Positions 1 to 9,188 of a stretch of DNA of 64,000 nucleotides are shown piece by piece (position 1 is the first letter of the stretch; each line of letters opens with the position of its first letter). The stretch spans positions 50,144-114,143 of the forward strand of contig JAPPNK010000007.1 of the NCBI GenBank assembly GCA_028818695.1, in the 5' to 3' direction. Both the position numbers and the translations under genes were made by a program. The notes under the pieces were generated by a model. That model was given only the letters and a program-made list of their open reading frames with translations. It was not told the DNA's origin and did no database searches. The DNA comes from Candidatus Poribacteria bacterium (GTDB lineage: Bacteria; Poribacteria; WGA-4E; GCA-2687025).

Positions 1-1
1 G

Positions 2-817
2 GTCGACACCGACTGGGTCGCCGAACATGGCGCCGACGACGGCATACGCTTAGTGGAGGTGGATGTCGACACCAGCTCATACGGCGAAGGGCATATCGAG
101 GGCGCGGTGGGCTGGAACTGGCAAACGCAGCTATGCGACCAGGTGCGCCGAGACATCCTGACAAAAGAGGACTTTGAAGCGCTCATGAACGCTTCAGGCA
201 TCGGCAACGACACGACGATCGTCTTTTACGGCGACAACAACAACTGGTTCGCCACCTACGCCCTCTGGCAGTGCCGCTACTGGGGGCACAGCGAAGAGAA
301 ATTGCGCCTCATGGACGGCGGACGCATCAAGTGGGTCGCAGAAGGGCGCCCGCTCACAACGGATGTCCCCGACCACTCCTCCACGGGCTACCGCGCCAGC
401 TTTGCGGACGACAACGTCCGCTCCTACAGCATGCATGTGAGCGCAGGTTTGAGCGGCGAGTCGATCAATCTCGTCGATGTGCGCTCGCCGGCAGAATTCA
501 CCGGCGAAGTGCTGGCTCCCCCAGGCCTGTCCGAGACGGCGCAGCGCGGCGGACATATCCCCGGCGCCCTGAACGTCCCATGGGCGTCCGCCGTGAACGA
601 GGACGGCACCTTTAAATCGGCGGACGATCTGGAGCAGCTCTACGGAACGCTGGACCGCTCCAAGGAAACGATCGCATACTGCCGCATCGGCGAGCGCTCG
701 TCCCACACCTGGTTTGCGCTGAAGTATCTGCTTGGGCATGAAAAGGTGCGGAACTACGACGGCTCCTGGACCGAATGGGGCAACATTGTCGGGGCGCCCA
801 TCGCCAAGGGAGAATAA
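2..817 (+). CDS. Thiosulfate sulfurtransferase (tandem rhodanese), 5' truncated
   Basis: The open frame runs in from the window edge, so the true start lies upstream; an internal GTG at 53 is probably not the start. Two rhodanese domains are expected: the incomplete N-terminal one carries the inactive-type loop, and the C-terminal one, from about residue 140 of what is visible, has D-V-R-S-P-x-E-F, a G-G-H-I-P-G-A motif and the active-site loop C-R-I-G-E-R-S. That loop followed by SHTWFAL matches the actinobacterial/SseA-like thiosulfate sulfurtransferases, which move sulfane sulfur from thiosulfate to cyanide or thiol acceptors through a cysteine persulfide. Cytoplasmic; no signal peptide can be judged. 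It converges with the next gene, with only two bases between the stops. Confidence 0.9.
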   Translation, partial: VDTDWVAEHGADDGIRLVEVDVDTSSYGEGHIEGAVGWNWQTQLCDQVRRDILTKEDFEALMNASGIGNDTTIVFYGDNNNWFATYALWQCRYWGHSEEKLRLMDGGRIKWVAEGRPLTTDVPDHSSTGYRASFADDNVRSYSMHVSAGLSGESINLVDVRSPAEFTGEVLAPPGLSETAQRGGHIPGALNVPWASAVNEDGTFKSADDLEQLYGTLDRSKETIAYCRIGERSSHTWFALKYLLGHEKVRNYDGSWTEWGNIVGAPIAKGE

Positions 818-819
818 CC

Positions 820-1287
820 CTACTCCTCGTCGGCGGAGTCGAGAAGAGCGAGCTTTTTCAAAAACGCCTCCATGTCTTCTGCGGCTCCGTCCGGCGGGCT
901 GGCTAAATCCCGCTCCGTGAGCATCTTATTCACCTCCAGCTCGGTGAGCGAGGTGATGAGAAGAGGAATGCGCCCGCCTTCCTCCTCGTCGGAGATGTAG
1001 CACTGGTAGCGGGAGCCTTCTTTGAGACCCGGCAGAATGGTCGTCTCCGCCAGCTCTCGTTCCAGGTATCCGATCGGGCTGTTGTCCTCGTCAACAACCG
1101 CGATGCGGTGCGGATGCCGCGCGTCTTGGAGCCGCCTGTATAAAAACACCTGCTGCTTCGGCGCGACGATGACATCCGGGGCAAACTTCTCATCCCGTTC
1201 GATGTAGGTGTCGTAGGTTTCGCCGCTCTCTTCGTCGTCTATTGCTTCGTCTGCGCCGCCGTTTAATGCGTTGTCTCGTTCTTCCAT
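820..1287 (-). CDS. Small acidic protein with HIRAN-like segment
   Basis: 155 residues from the ATG at 1287; the longer open frame would run into the neighbouring tRNA gene, so I reject it. The first 40 residues are acidic and low-complexity. The middle (about residues 50-115) reads YRRLQDARHPHRIAVVDED, then IGYLERELAE and an EGSRYQCYI strand, a pattern that resembles HIRAN domains (a small beta fold found in DNA-repair helicases and stand-alone proteins, thought to bind damaged or single-stranded DNA ends). The match is by eye and weak. The C-terminus is another acidic helical stretch. Function is otherwise unknown; no catalytic residues are evident. Confidence 0.6.
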   Translation of the reverse strand: MEERDNALNGGADEAIDDEESGETYDTYIERDEKFAPDVIVAPKQQVFLYRRLQDARHPHRIAVVDEDNSPIGYLERELAETTILPGLKEGSRYQCYISDEEEGGRIPLLITSLTELEVNKMLTERDLASPPDGAAEDMEAFLKKLALLDSADEE

Positions 1288-1347
1288 GTCAACTCGCTTC
1301 GTCAATGGGTCTACGGGGCAATGGGCAGGGGCTGTTTTTAAAGCGGA

Positions 1348-1436
1348 TGGTGCCGGAGGTCGGACTTGAACCGACATGGGCTTTAAGGCCCGGAGGATTT
1401 TGAGTCCCCTGCGTCTACCAATTTCACCACTCCGGC
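1348..1436 (-). tRNA. tRNA-Leu (CAA)
   Basis: The minus strand folds as a class II tRNA: 7-bp acceptor stem GCCGGAG/CTCCGGC, D-loop with GGTAGACGC, anticodon loop CTCAAAA giving anticodon CAA, a long variable arm (GGGCCTTAAAGCCC, leucine type) and T arm GGTTCAAGTCC. Discriminator A and an encoded CCA end (1348-1350) are present. Confidence 0.95.
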
Positions 1437-1438
1437 AA

Positions 1439-1526
1439 TGGTGCCGAGAGAGGGATTCGAACCCTCACAGGCTTAAAGCCCACTAGCTCCTGAGGCTAGC
1501 GCGTCTACCAATTCCGCCATCTCGGC
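1439..1526 (-). tRNA. tRNA-Leu (CAG)
   Basis: Two bases upstream of the other leucine tRNA and in the same orientation, so both probably come from one transcript. Acceptor stem GCCGAGA/TCTCGGC, anticodon stem CTAGC/GCTAG with loop CTCAGGA (anticodon CAG), long variable arm GGGCTTTAAGCCT, T loop GGTTCGAATCC, and encoded CCA at 1439-1441. Confidence 0.95.
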
Positions 1527-1581
1527 AAAGCATAGGTTACGATAACATGCGCGGGGCGGGATGTCAATGCAAATGCGCCGA

Positions 1582-1700
1582 CCTCATGCGTAAAGTTGGA
1601 ACTTCACCGCGAAAGAACCGCGACGACCTGCGGAAAAGCCGCCGCGCCATGCGCTGTTATCCCGCTCCCCTTCTCGTCATTCCTGCGAAAGCAGGAATCT
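1582..1700. repeat. Dispersed hairpin element, degenerate copy
   Basis: Within the 365-base gene-free stretch 1527-1891. It holds CCTCATGCGTAAAGTTGG at 1582-1599, whose reverse complement recurs near 54623 and, more weakly, near 8128, and a perfect hairpin ATTCCTGC-GAAA-GCAGGAAT at 1680-1699. Relative to the common copies (ATTCCCGC/GCGGGAAT) the base pair in the stem has changed on both sides. Apart from a TATAAT at 1860-1865 nothing else is seen in the stretch. Confidence 0.6.
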
Positions 1701-1891
1701 TAGCCGTTGTCTGAACTAGGATTGTAGGATTGACAAGATTGACAAGATGATTGCCGAAAACCGACGCTCCGCCCTCGATATGCCTTCCGTCTCATCTCTC
1801 TCGCCATGCCCGCATCCCGTTCCGGAAAAACCCCCGCATGCGTCTTTGGACATATCAAGTATAATGCGTTTCAGGTTGAGGAGGCGGGGCG

Positions 1892-3774
<1,883 letters not shown>

Positions 3775-3776
3775 TT

Positions 3777-4583
3777 ATGCGGGCATCGGACGAAAAAGAG
3801 CTGGTTCGTTTGACGGCGGAGGACATCGCGTTTTTCCGCGAAAACGGCTATCTGGTGAAGCGAAATGTGCTGGACGAAGGGCTGATGAAACGGGCGCGCG
3901 ATCATCTGTGGGAGAACGCTCCGCCGCAGCTGTTGCGGGAAGACCCCGACACATGGATCGGTCCGTTTCAGGAGACGAACGAGGACAACATGGACAAACG
4001 GCATGGGTTCCGCTGGAACTTCCGCCGTCCGGGCGGCGAGGAGTGGATGATACGCCTTCTGGCGACGGACCCGTCCGTGTACGGGATGGCGGAGCAGCTG
4101 CTGGGAAAAGGTTTGCTCCAAGATCCGAAGCGCGTGCGCGGCATCTACTGCACGCTGCCGTACGGCGAAGGTCCGCGCCGCGGGACGGGCTGCCATGTCG
4201 ACGCCCATCCGTTCCATCTCGGCGCCGTCGGATACATTGACGACGTTCCGCCGGACGGCGGCGGCTTCAATGTGTGGCCAGGAAGCCACCGCGAGTTTTA
4301 CCCGATGTTCCGCTCCCAATATAAGATGGAGCCGACGGAAGGGTACGACGTTGTGCGGCGCAAAGTGAGCGCGCGCGAGCCGGTCGACCTGCACGGATCG
4401 GCGGGCGACGTCGTCTTCTGGCACCACCGCATCGGCCATATGGCGGGGCATAACTATTCGCGGCAGATTCGGCAGGCGGTTTTATACGATTACCGCAAGA
4501 CGGACCTAGCCCAAACCCAAGAGGAGCCGCCCTGCGTCGACATGTGGCGGGACTGGATCGGCGTAGAATCGGACGCGGATTAA
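3777..4583 (+). CDS. Phytanoyl-CoA dioxygenase family protein
   Basis: 268 residues from the ATG at 3777, preceded by AGGAGGTGATT; the open frame extends further upstream inside bioD, but that part is not family-like. PhyH proteins are Fe(II)/2-oxoglutarate oxygenases with a jelly-roll core. Visible iron ligands: H-V-D in GCHVDAHPFHLG (about residue 140) and the distal H in GHMAGHNYS, with R in the following IRQAV strand as the likely 2-oxoglutarate anchor. GGGFNVWPGSH and GDVVFWHHR are typical. It sits two bases after bioD, so it is probably cotranscribed with the biotin genes. Substrate is unknown; such genes are greatly expanded in Poribacteria-like genomes. Confidence 0.88.
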   Translation: MRASDEKELVRLTAEDIAFFRENGYLVKRNVLDEGLMKRARDHLWENAPPQLLREDPDTWIGPFQETNEDNMDKRHGFRWNFRRPGGEEWMIRLLATDPSVYGMAEQLLGKGLLQDPKRVRGIYCTLPYGEGPRRGTGCHVDAHPFHLGAVGYIDDVPPDGGGFNVWPGSHREFYPMFRSQYKMEPTEGYDVVRRKVSAREPVDLHGSAGDVVFWHHRIGHMAGHNYSRQIRQAVLYDYRKTDLAQTQEEPPCVDMWRDWIGVESDAD

Positions 4584-4642
4584 GACAGCGGCAGCCTCTA
4601 TAGGCGATGATGTACGAAAATCCTGTTCAAATCGGGCAGATC

Positions 4643-4735
4643 GTCATTCCCGCGAAAGCGGGAATCCAGAGTTCTCCCAGACAGCCTTCGCATTCTAAGC
4701 GGCTCTTTAAAATCAAAATCATCGACCATAGAGAG
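4643..4735 (+). repeat. Dispersed hairpin element with long tail (copy A)
   Basis: A GTCATTCCCGCGAAAGCGGGAATCC-type hairpin (8-bp stem, GAAA loop) is followed by a tail that reads CAGAGTTCTCCCAGACAGCC, then TTTAAAATCAAAATCATCG and a TAGAGAG end. The same order recurs at 12703-12797, 52166-52262 and, inverted, 57175-57270. It fills most of the 249-base gap between the dioxygenase and the LamG gene. Confidence 0.75.
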
Positions 4736-4832
4736 CGCCAAGACAGCGCCGCGCTTGACACAGCCGGCGCATCGAGTTATGAATAGGTTGCGGCGCACAT
4801 TAAAACAAAACGTCAAACAAATGGAGACGCAC

Positions 4833-5585
4833 ATGCGCGCTTTTAGAATAACGGCAGCCGCGGCCTTTGCGGCGTTCGCGCTCACGCTCAACGCCCAAGA
4901 CGGGCTGGAACTGTATATCAGCTTCGACACCGATCAACCGAACGACGAATCCGGAAACGGACGCGACGGCGAACTTGTCGGCAGACCCGACCTGATCGAC
5001 GGAGTCGTCAAACAAGCATGGGAATTCGACGGAACAAGTACCGTCATCAACCTTCTCGACCAAATCTTCAAAGACCCCGATGCCGAACTGTCGATACGGT
5101 TCTACATGAAGCCGAACGACATGAACGGCCAGCGAATCATTTTCGACGAAGGCGGCGCATGGACAGGCTTCACCGTGCGCATCTTTGACGGGATGCTTCA
5201 GTTCGCCACCGTCTGCTGCGGCGCGGATCATCCGCCCCCTGAAATCATCGAAACGGACGCCCCTGACGACGGCCAATGGCATGAGGTTGCGGCCGTCTTC
5301 GGACAAGGGAAAATGTTTCTTTATCTGGACGGCATCGAAGCCGACATGGCTGAAACGGACTGGGAGCAGCTCAGCGGACATGGGCAGCCTGGCGCCATCG
5401 GAAATCTAAGCCCCGGCGACACCGCATTCGGCGGCGGGCGCGGCTTTTATTCGGGCGGGCTGGACGAATTCCGCCTCTACTCGCGCATGCTTTCGGCGAA
5501 CGAGGTGGCTCTGAGCGTCTCGCCCGCGGGGCGTCTGGCGCTCGCATGGGGCGAGGTGAAGTCCCGCGGCGGCGCCTCTCGGTGA
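4833..5585 (+). CDS. Secreted LamG (concanavalin-fold) protein
   Basis: 250 residues from the ATG at 4833, which has GGAG six bases upstream; two earlier in-frame ATGs lack one. Residues 1-22 are a signal peptide (MRAFRI, then an alanine/phenylalanine core ending LNA-Q). The rest is one laminin G-like jelly roll: it opens with the typical GLELYISFDTDQPNDESGNG, followed by a GVVKQAWEFDG strand, LSIRFYMKP, GQWHEVAAVFGQGKMFLYLDG, and closes with FYSGGLDEFRLYSRMLSANEV. Such domains bind carbohydrates or protein partners outside the cell. The last codons overlap the next gene by four bases. Partner unknown. Confidence 0.85.
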   Translation: MRAFRITAAAAFAAFALTLNAQDGLELYISFDTDQPNDESGNGRDGELVGRPDLIDGVVKQAWEFDGTSTVINLLDQIFKDPDAELSIRFYMKPNDMNGQRIIFDEGGAWTGFTVRIFDGMLQFATVCCGADHPPPEIIETDAPDDGQWHEVAAVFGQGKMFLYLDGIEADMAETDWEQLSGHGQPGAIGNLSPGDTAFGGGRGFYSGGLDEFRLYSRMLSANEVALSVSPAGRLALAWGEVKSRGGASR

Positions 5586-6721
5586 TCAAACGCCGGCTTT
5601 ATTCGCCCGGCCCGACGCCGATACCTCCCGACGCGCGCCAGGCGATGTCGGCAGATATCGACTACCACCGCAGCGCGGAGGCGTCCGAGGCGGTCAAGGA
5701 ATGCGCCCGCCTGTTGAAAACCGCGTTCCAGACCGCCTCCGACGTCGCCGTCTTCGCCTCCTCCGGCACAGGCGGAATGGAGTGCGCCCTTGTCAACTGC
5801 TTCTCGGCGGGCGACCCTGTCCTCGCCGTGCGCAGCGGCAAATTCGGCGCCCGATGGGTTGAGATGGCTCAGGCGTACAGCCTAGACGTCCAGCCGCTTG
5901 AAGCGGAATGGGGAGACAGCGTGGACCCCGCGGCGGTCGAAGCGGCGTTGAACGCCCGCCCTGAAACGAAGGGCGTCTTGGCGACCTTGTGCGAAACCTC
6001 CACCGGCGCGCTGCATGACATCCGCGCCCTCGGCGAGATTGCGCGGCGGCGGAACGTTCTGCTGATTGTGGACGCGGTGAGCGCGCTCGGCGCGGATGAG
6101 ATGCGCATGGACGAATGGGGCGTTGACGCGCTTGTCAGCTGCTCGCACAAGGGGTTGATGACGCCCCCAGGCGTCGGGCTGTGCGCGTTGAGCGGGCGCG
6201 CCGCGGAGGCGTCCAAGAACGCAAACCTGCCGCGCTACTACTTCGATTACGCAAAAAACGCCGCCCGCTTCGCAAAAGGCTCTCCGCCGTTCACTCCCGC
6301 GATTTCGCTGGTGTACGGACTGCGGGCGTCGCTTGAGACGATGATGTCCGCGGGCGGTATGGAGGCGTCCTGGGCGCGGCATGCGCGTCTCGCTTCGGCG
6401 ATGCGCGCGGCGGCGGCGGCGCTGAACCTGCGGCTGTTTCCGCGCGTCCCGTCGAACGCGCTCACGGCGTTCCGCGCGCCCGATGGAATCGATAGCCAGG
6501 CGTTCGTTGAGCGTCTGCGCCAGAACCATGGAGCCGTCTTTGTCGGGGGTCAGGATGCGTTGAAAGGGCTGCTCATCCGCGTCGCGCATCTGGGCTGGAT
6601 GGACGACTTCGACATCGTATCGGCGGCGGCGGCTCTGGAGCGCGGGCTGTCGGACGAGGGCTACCGTTTTTCGCCAGGTTCGGCGGTAGAGGCGGCGCAG
6701 CGCTCGCTTCTTAACAGCTAA
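5582..6721 (+). CDS. Class V aminotransferase (alanine-glyoxylate / serine-pyruvate type)
   Basis: 379 residues from the GTG at 5582, which overlaps the preceding stop (GTGA); an ATG at 5546 would lengthen it by 12 residues, and either could be used. The start RRLYSPGPTPIPP is characteristic of the alanine-glyoxylate/serine-pyruvate/phosphonopyruvate aminotransferase group; FASSGTGGMECA binds the PLP phosphate, VDAVSALGADEM holds the pyridine-contacting Asp, and SCSHKGLMTPPGV carries the PLP lysine. These cytosolic enzymes make glycine from glyoxylate, or remove the serine amino group. The exact substrate cannot be read. Coupling to a secreted LamG gene is odd and may be accidental. Confidence 0.85.
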   Translation: MIKRRLYSPGPTPIPPDARQAMSADIDYHRSAEASEAVKECARLLKTAFQTASDVAVFASSGTGGMECALVNCFSAGDPVLAVRSGKFGARWVEMAQAYSLDVQPLEAEWGDSVDPAAVEAALNARPETKGVLATLCETSTGALHDIRALGEIARRRNVLLIVDAVSALGADEMRMDEWGVDALVSCSHKGLMTPPGVGLCALSGRAAEASKNANLPRYYFDYAKNAARFAKGSPPFTPAISLVYGLRASLETMMSAGGMEASWARHARLASAMRAAAAALNLRLFPRVPSNALTAFRAPDGIDSQAFVERLRQNHGAVFVGGQDALKGLLIRVAHLGWMDDFDIVSAAAALERGLSDEGYRFSPGSAVEAAQRSLLNS

Positions 6722-6760
6722 CGCCATTCCCGCGAAAGAACGCAGGGCGGACGTCTTAAG

Positions 6761-7408
6761 TTATGTGTCGGTCGTCTTGGGCGCTTTGGCGAGCCGTTGC
6801 CGCAGCTTCTGCAGCTCGTTGTCGATCTTCACGTTCTGAATGTTGGTCTGCAGGTCTTTCCGGTTGACAAGCTCCCTCACTTCCGCCCGCGCCTCTTCGC
6901 GCCTTGCGATCTCTTTTTGCCTTTCAATGATCTCCCGCGCGTCCCTGATTTCTGGCGAACGTTTCGCGTCGCCGAGGTCGGAGCGGATCCGCGCGGTACT
7001 CTGGCGCAGCTCCCATGCTCTCTGCTCGCCCTTGATACGTTCAATTTCCAGCTTGTAGGTCTCCGACGCCTCTTTGAGCGAGTCCACCCTTTCCGCGACG
7101 CTCGCCCGCTGCGCCTCATACCCTTCCGCAAGCTCCTGCGCATGCTGCCACCGCTCAAGATGCCGCCGCGCGCTCGCCTCCAGCCCCTCCTGCATGGCTT
7201 GCTCCGCCGCGTCGTGCGCATCCTGCGCCTTTCTCCGCTGCGCATCCCGCTCCTCCGTAATGCGCCGCTCCTCATGGATCGCCTCGGCGGCTTGAAACTT
7301 CACAGCCTGATGCTTCTGCTCCATGTTCGAAAGAAGATCGGTTATGCTTTTCTCGGAAACGTCAGGGGCGCGTTCGTTCGCAAAGAGCCTGCGGATCCAA
7401 TTAAACAT
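6761..7408 (-). CDS. PspA/IM30-like coiled-coil protein
   Basis: 215 residues from the ATG at 7408 (MFNWIRRLF); a TTG at 7426 is an alternative that would overlap the BFN gene. After a short amphipathic N-terminal helix (MFNWIRRLFANE) nearly all of the protein is charged heptad coiled coil (E/R/A/Q rich) to about residue 190. That plan, amphipathic helix plus long helical hairpins, is that of PspA/IM30/Vipp1 (ESCRT-III-like) membrane-stress proteins, though I see no specific PspA signature and the identity is inferred. It follows the BFN-domain gene with 14 bases between and is likely cotranscribed. Confidence 0.6.
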   Translation of the reverse strand: MFNWIRRLFANERAPDVSEKSITDLLSNMEQKHQAVKFQAAEAIHEERRITEERDAQRRKAQDAHDAAEQAMQEGLEASARRHLERWQHAQELAEGYEAQRASVAERVDSLKEASETYKLEIERIKGEQRAWELRQSTARIRSDLGDAKRSPEIRDAREIIERQKEIARREEARAEVRELVNRKDLQTNIQNVKIDNELQKLRQRLAKAPKTTDT

Positions 7409-7422
7409 CGGTTTGTCCTGTT

Positions 7423-7878
7423 TCAAACCCGTATGAAATCCTCATTCGGCTCCTGCTCCTCCTGAACAGCCTGTATGTCCGACTGCAGGATTCCGGCTTC
7501 GTCCATCACATCTTCGTGGACATAGATCGGCGCGTCGGCTCGGAGCGCAAGCGGTATCGCGTCGCTTGGGCGAGAATCCACCTCTATCGTTTCGCCGCCG
7601 CGCTCAATATAGATGATTCCATAGAAGGTGCCGTCCTTGATGGCTTTCACCGCGACCGATTCCACGCGCCCGCCGAGCGTCTCGACAAGGTTCATCATCA
7701 GATCATGCGTCATCGGTCTGGATGTTTCAAGACCTTCCAGTTTCATGTGAATCGCGGAGGCTTCGGCGAATCCGATCTGTATGGGAAGCAGACGTTCATC
7801 GTCCTCTGTTTTAAGAAAAATCACGACCCCCTGCCGTTTCGGGTCGCTGGATAGGAATGCAACTTCAACAGAAAGCAT
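7423..7878 (-). CDS. Bifunctional nuclease (BFN, DUF151) family protein
   Basis: 151 residues from the ATG at 7878, with GAGG a few bases upstream; the longer frame to 7977 lacks family similarity. BFN/DUF151 signatures: VVIFLKTEDDERLLPIQIG, FAEASAIHMKLEG, RPMTHDLMMNLVETLGG, the DGTFYGIIYIE strand and the highly conserved SRPSDAIPLALRADAPIYV. Plant and thermophile relatives show nuclease activity; the bacterial role is uncertain. The acidic tail (about 20 residues) is not part of the domain. It heads a two-gene unit with the coiled-coil gene. Confidence 0.9.
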   Translation of the reverse strand: MLSVEVAFLSSDPKRQGVVIFLKTEDDERLLPIQIGFAEASAIHMKLEGLETSRPMTHDLMMNLVETLGGRVESVAVKAIKDGTFYGIIYIERGGETIEVDSRPSDAIPLALRADAPIYVHEDVMDEAGILQSDIQAVQEEQEPNEDFIRV

Positions 7879-7990
7879 GAGAGCGCCTCGTCGTCTAACG
7901 GTTTGAGCGTGTTGCGCGTCTATGAACGCTTCTATTCTCATCTTATTATACTTCGCCGCGGGCGCCAAGTAAAGCATTTTGCCCGACCTT

Positions 7991-8141
7991 AAGGCTTTAA
8001 TTGGGACATGTCGGCGCGCGAATGCGAACGTTGTCTGTTGGACTCTGGATTCCCGCTTTCGCGGGAATGACGGCCCGGTTGGCGGAGCCTTTTTCCCATA
8101 AATAGAGCGATCATTCGTTCAAATGTCCCAACTTTCAGCAT
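7991..8141. repeat. MITE-like element with inverted ends and central hairpin
   Basis: Lies in the gap 7879-8192. TTGGGACAT (8001-8009) and ATGTCCCAA (8123-8131) form inverted ends; between them is the hairpin ATTCCCGC-TTTC-GCGGGAAT (8049-8068, inverted relative to copy A). The segment right of the hairpin, GACGGCCCGGTTGGCGGAGCC and on to 8150, resembles the one at 54700-54783. No open frame lies inside. Confidence 0.6.
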
Positions 8142-8192
8142 GAGCTCAGTTTTGCTGAAGTTGGCGCTCTTAACAAACGATGAGATTCACAT

Positions 8193-9188
8193 TCAACGAT
8201 GCCGAACCGTTTTTTCAACCCAATCGGGGCGCGCTAGATACCACTCCACCGTTTTGCGCAGCCCCGTCTCAAACGGCGTATCGGGCTGCCAGCCTAGGTC
8301 CGCCGCGATCTTTGAGGCGTCCATCGCATAGCGGGCGTCATGTCCAGGACGGTCTTTGACAAAACGAATCTGCTTTGCCGTCTCGCCCTCTTCGCGCCCG
8401 CGGAGCTCGTCGATGATTGCGCACAGCTTCCGCGCAAGGTCGATGTTGCGCCATTCGGCTCCGCCGCCGACGCAGTACGCCGACCCCGGCTCGGCGCGCC
8501 GAAAAACGGCGTCGATGGCGCGGCAGTGATCCTCCACATGAAGCCATTCGCGCCGCTGCGTTCCGTCCCCGTATATGGTCAAGGGGTCGCCGGCGTCCGC
8601 GGCGCAGATCATCTTCGGCAAAAACTTGTCCGGGTACTGCCGCGGTCCGTAGTTGTTGGAGCAGTGGGTGATCGAGACATTTAGCCCGTATGTTTTTCCG
8701 TAGGCGCGCGTCAGGTGATCGGCTCCCGCCTTGGACGCTGAATACGGATTGTTCGGACGGTAAGGCGACTGCTCCGAAAAGGCGCTCTGATCCTCAAGCG
8801 AGCCGAACACCTCGTCCGTGCTGACAAGATGAAACCTCTTAAGCGCCCCGTAACGCCGAGACTCTTCCAACATAACCGCCGCGGCGGTGAAGTTGTCATG
8901 CGCTGTCTGAATCGGGTCCCATATCGATTCGTCCACATGGCTCTGCGCGGCGGCGTGAATCACCCCGTCGATGCTCTGTTCATGCAGCAGGACCATCGCC
9001 AATGTCGAGTTGGCGGCGTTCCCCCGCTCAAAATGCAGGCGCGGATGTTTCAACAAGCGGCGGATGTTCGCCTTCCCGTATGCCAGCTTGTCGAGAACCG
9101 CGACATTGTCGTCCGGATGCGTATTGAGCCAGTACTCCACAAGATTGGAACCAATGAAGCCCGCCCCGCCGGTGATGAGTATGTTCAT
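8193..9188 (-). CDS. rfbB: dTDP-glucose 4,6-dehydratase
   Basis: 331 residues from the ATG at 9188, which overlaps the preceding stop (ATGA); the longer frame to 9314 is inside the sulfatase. It is an extended short-chain dehydrogenase: NAD motif GGAGFIGSN at residues 7-15, DKLAYG after beta-2, HAAAQSHVDES, catalytic STDEVFG and the Y-x-x-x-K pair in PYSASKAGAD, followed by NNYGPRQYPDKFLPKMI, which is typical of RfbB/RmlB. It removes water from dTDP-glucose on the way to rhamnose and other deoxysugars. The partners rfbA, C and D are not in the window. Last gene of the SGNH-murQ-sulfatase-rfbB run. Confidence 0.93.
   Translation of the reverse strand: MNILITGGAGFIGSNLVEYWLNTHPDDNVAVLDKLAYGKANIRRLLKHPRLHFERGNAANSTLAMVLLHEQSIDGVIHAAAQSHVDESIWDPIQTAHDNFTAAAVMLEESRRYGALKRFHLVSTDEVFGSLEDQSAFSEQSPYRPNNPYSASKAGADHLTRAYGKTYGLNVSITHCSNNYGPRQYPDKFLPKMICAADAGDPLTIYGDGTQRREWLHVEDHCRAIDAVFRRAEPGSAYCVGGGAEWRNIDLARKLCAIIDELRGREEGETAKQIRFVKDRPGHDARYAMDASKIAADLGWQPDTPFETGLRKTVEWYLARPDWVEKTVRHR

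Noticed and set aside
1860-1865. Full sigma-70 promoter for bioF
   Set aside because: TATAAT is present, but no TTGACA-like box lies 16-18 bases upstream; kept only as a remark.
5882-6727. 281-residue minus-strand frame
   Set aside because: Antisense of the class V aminotransferase, arginine-rich without motifs.
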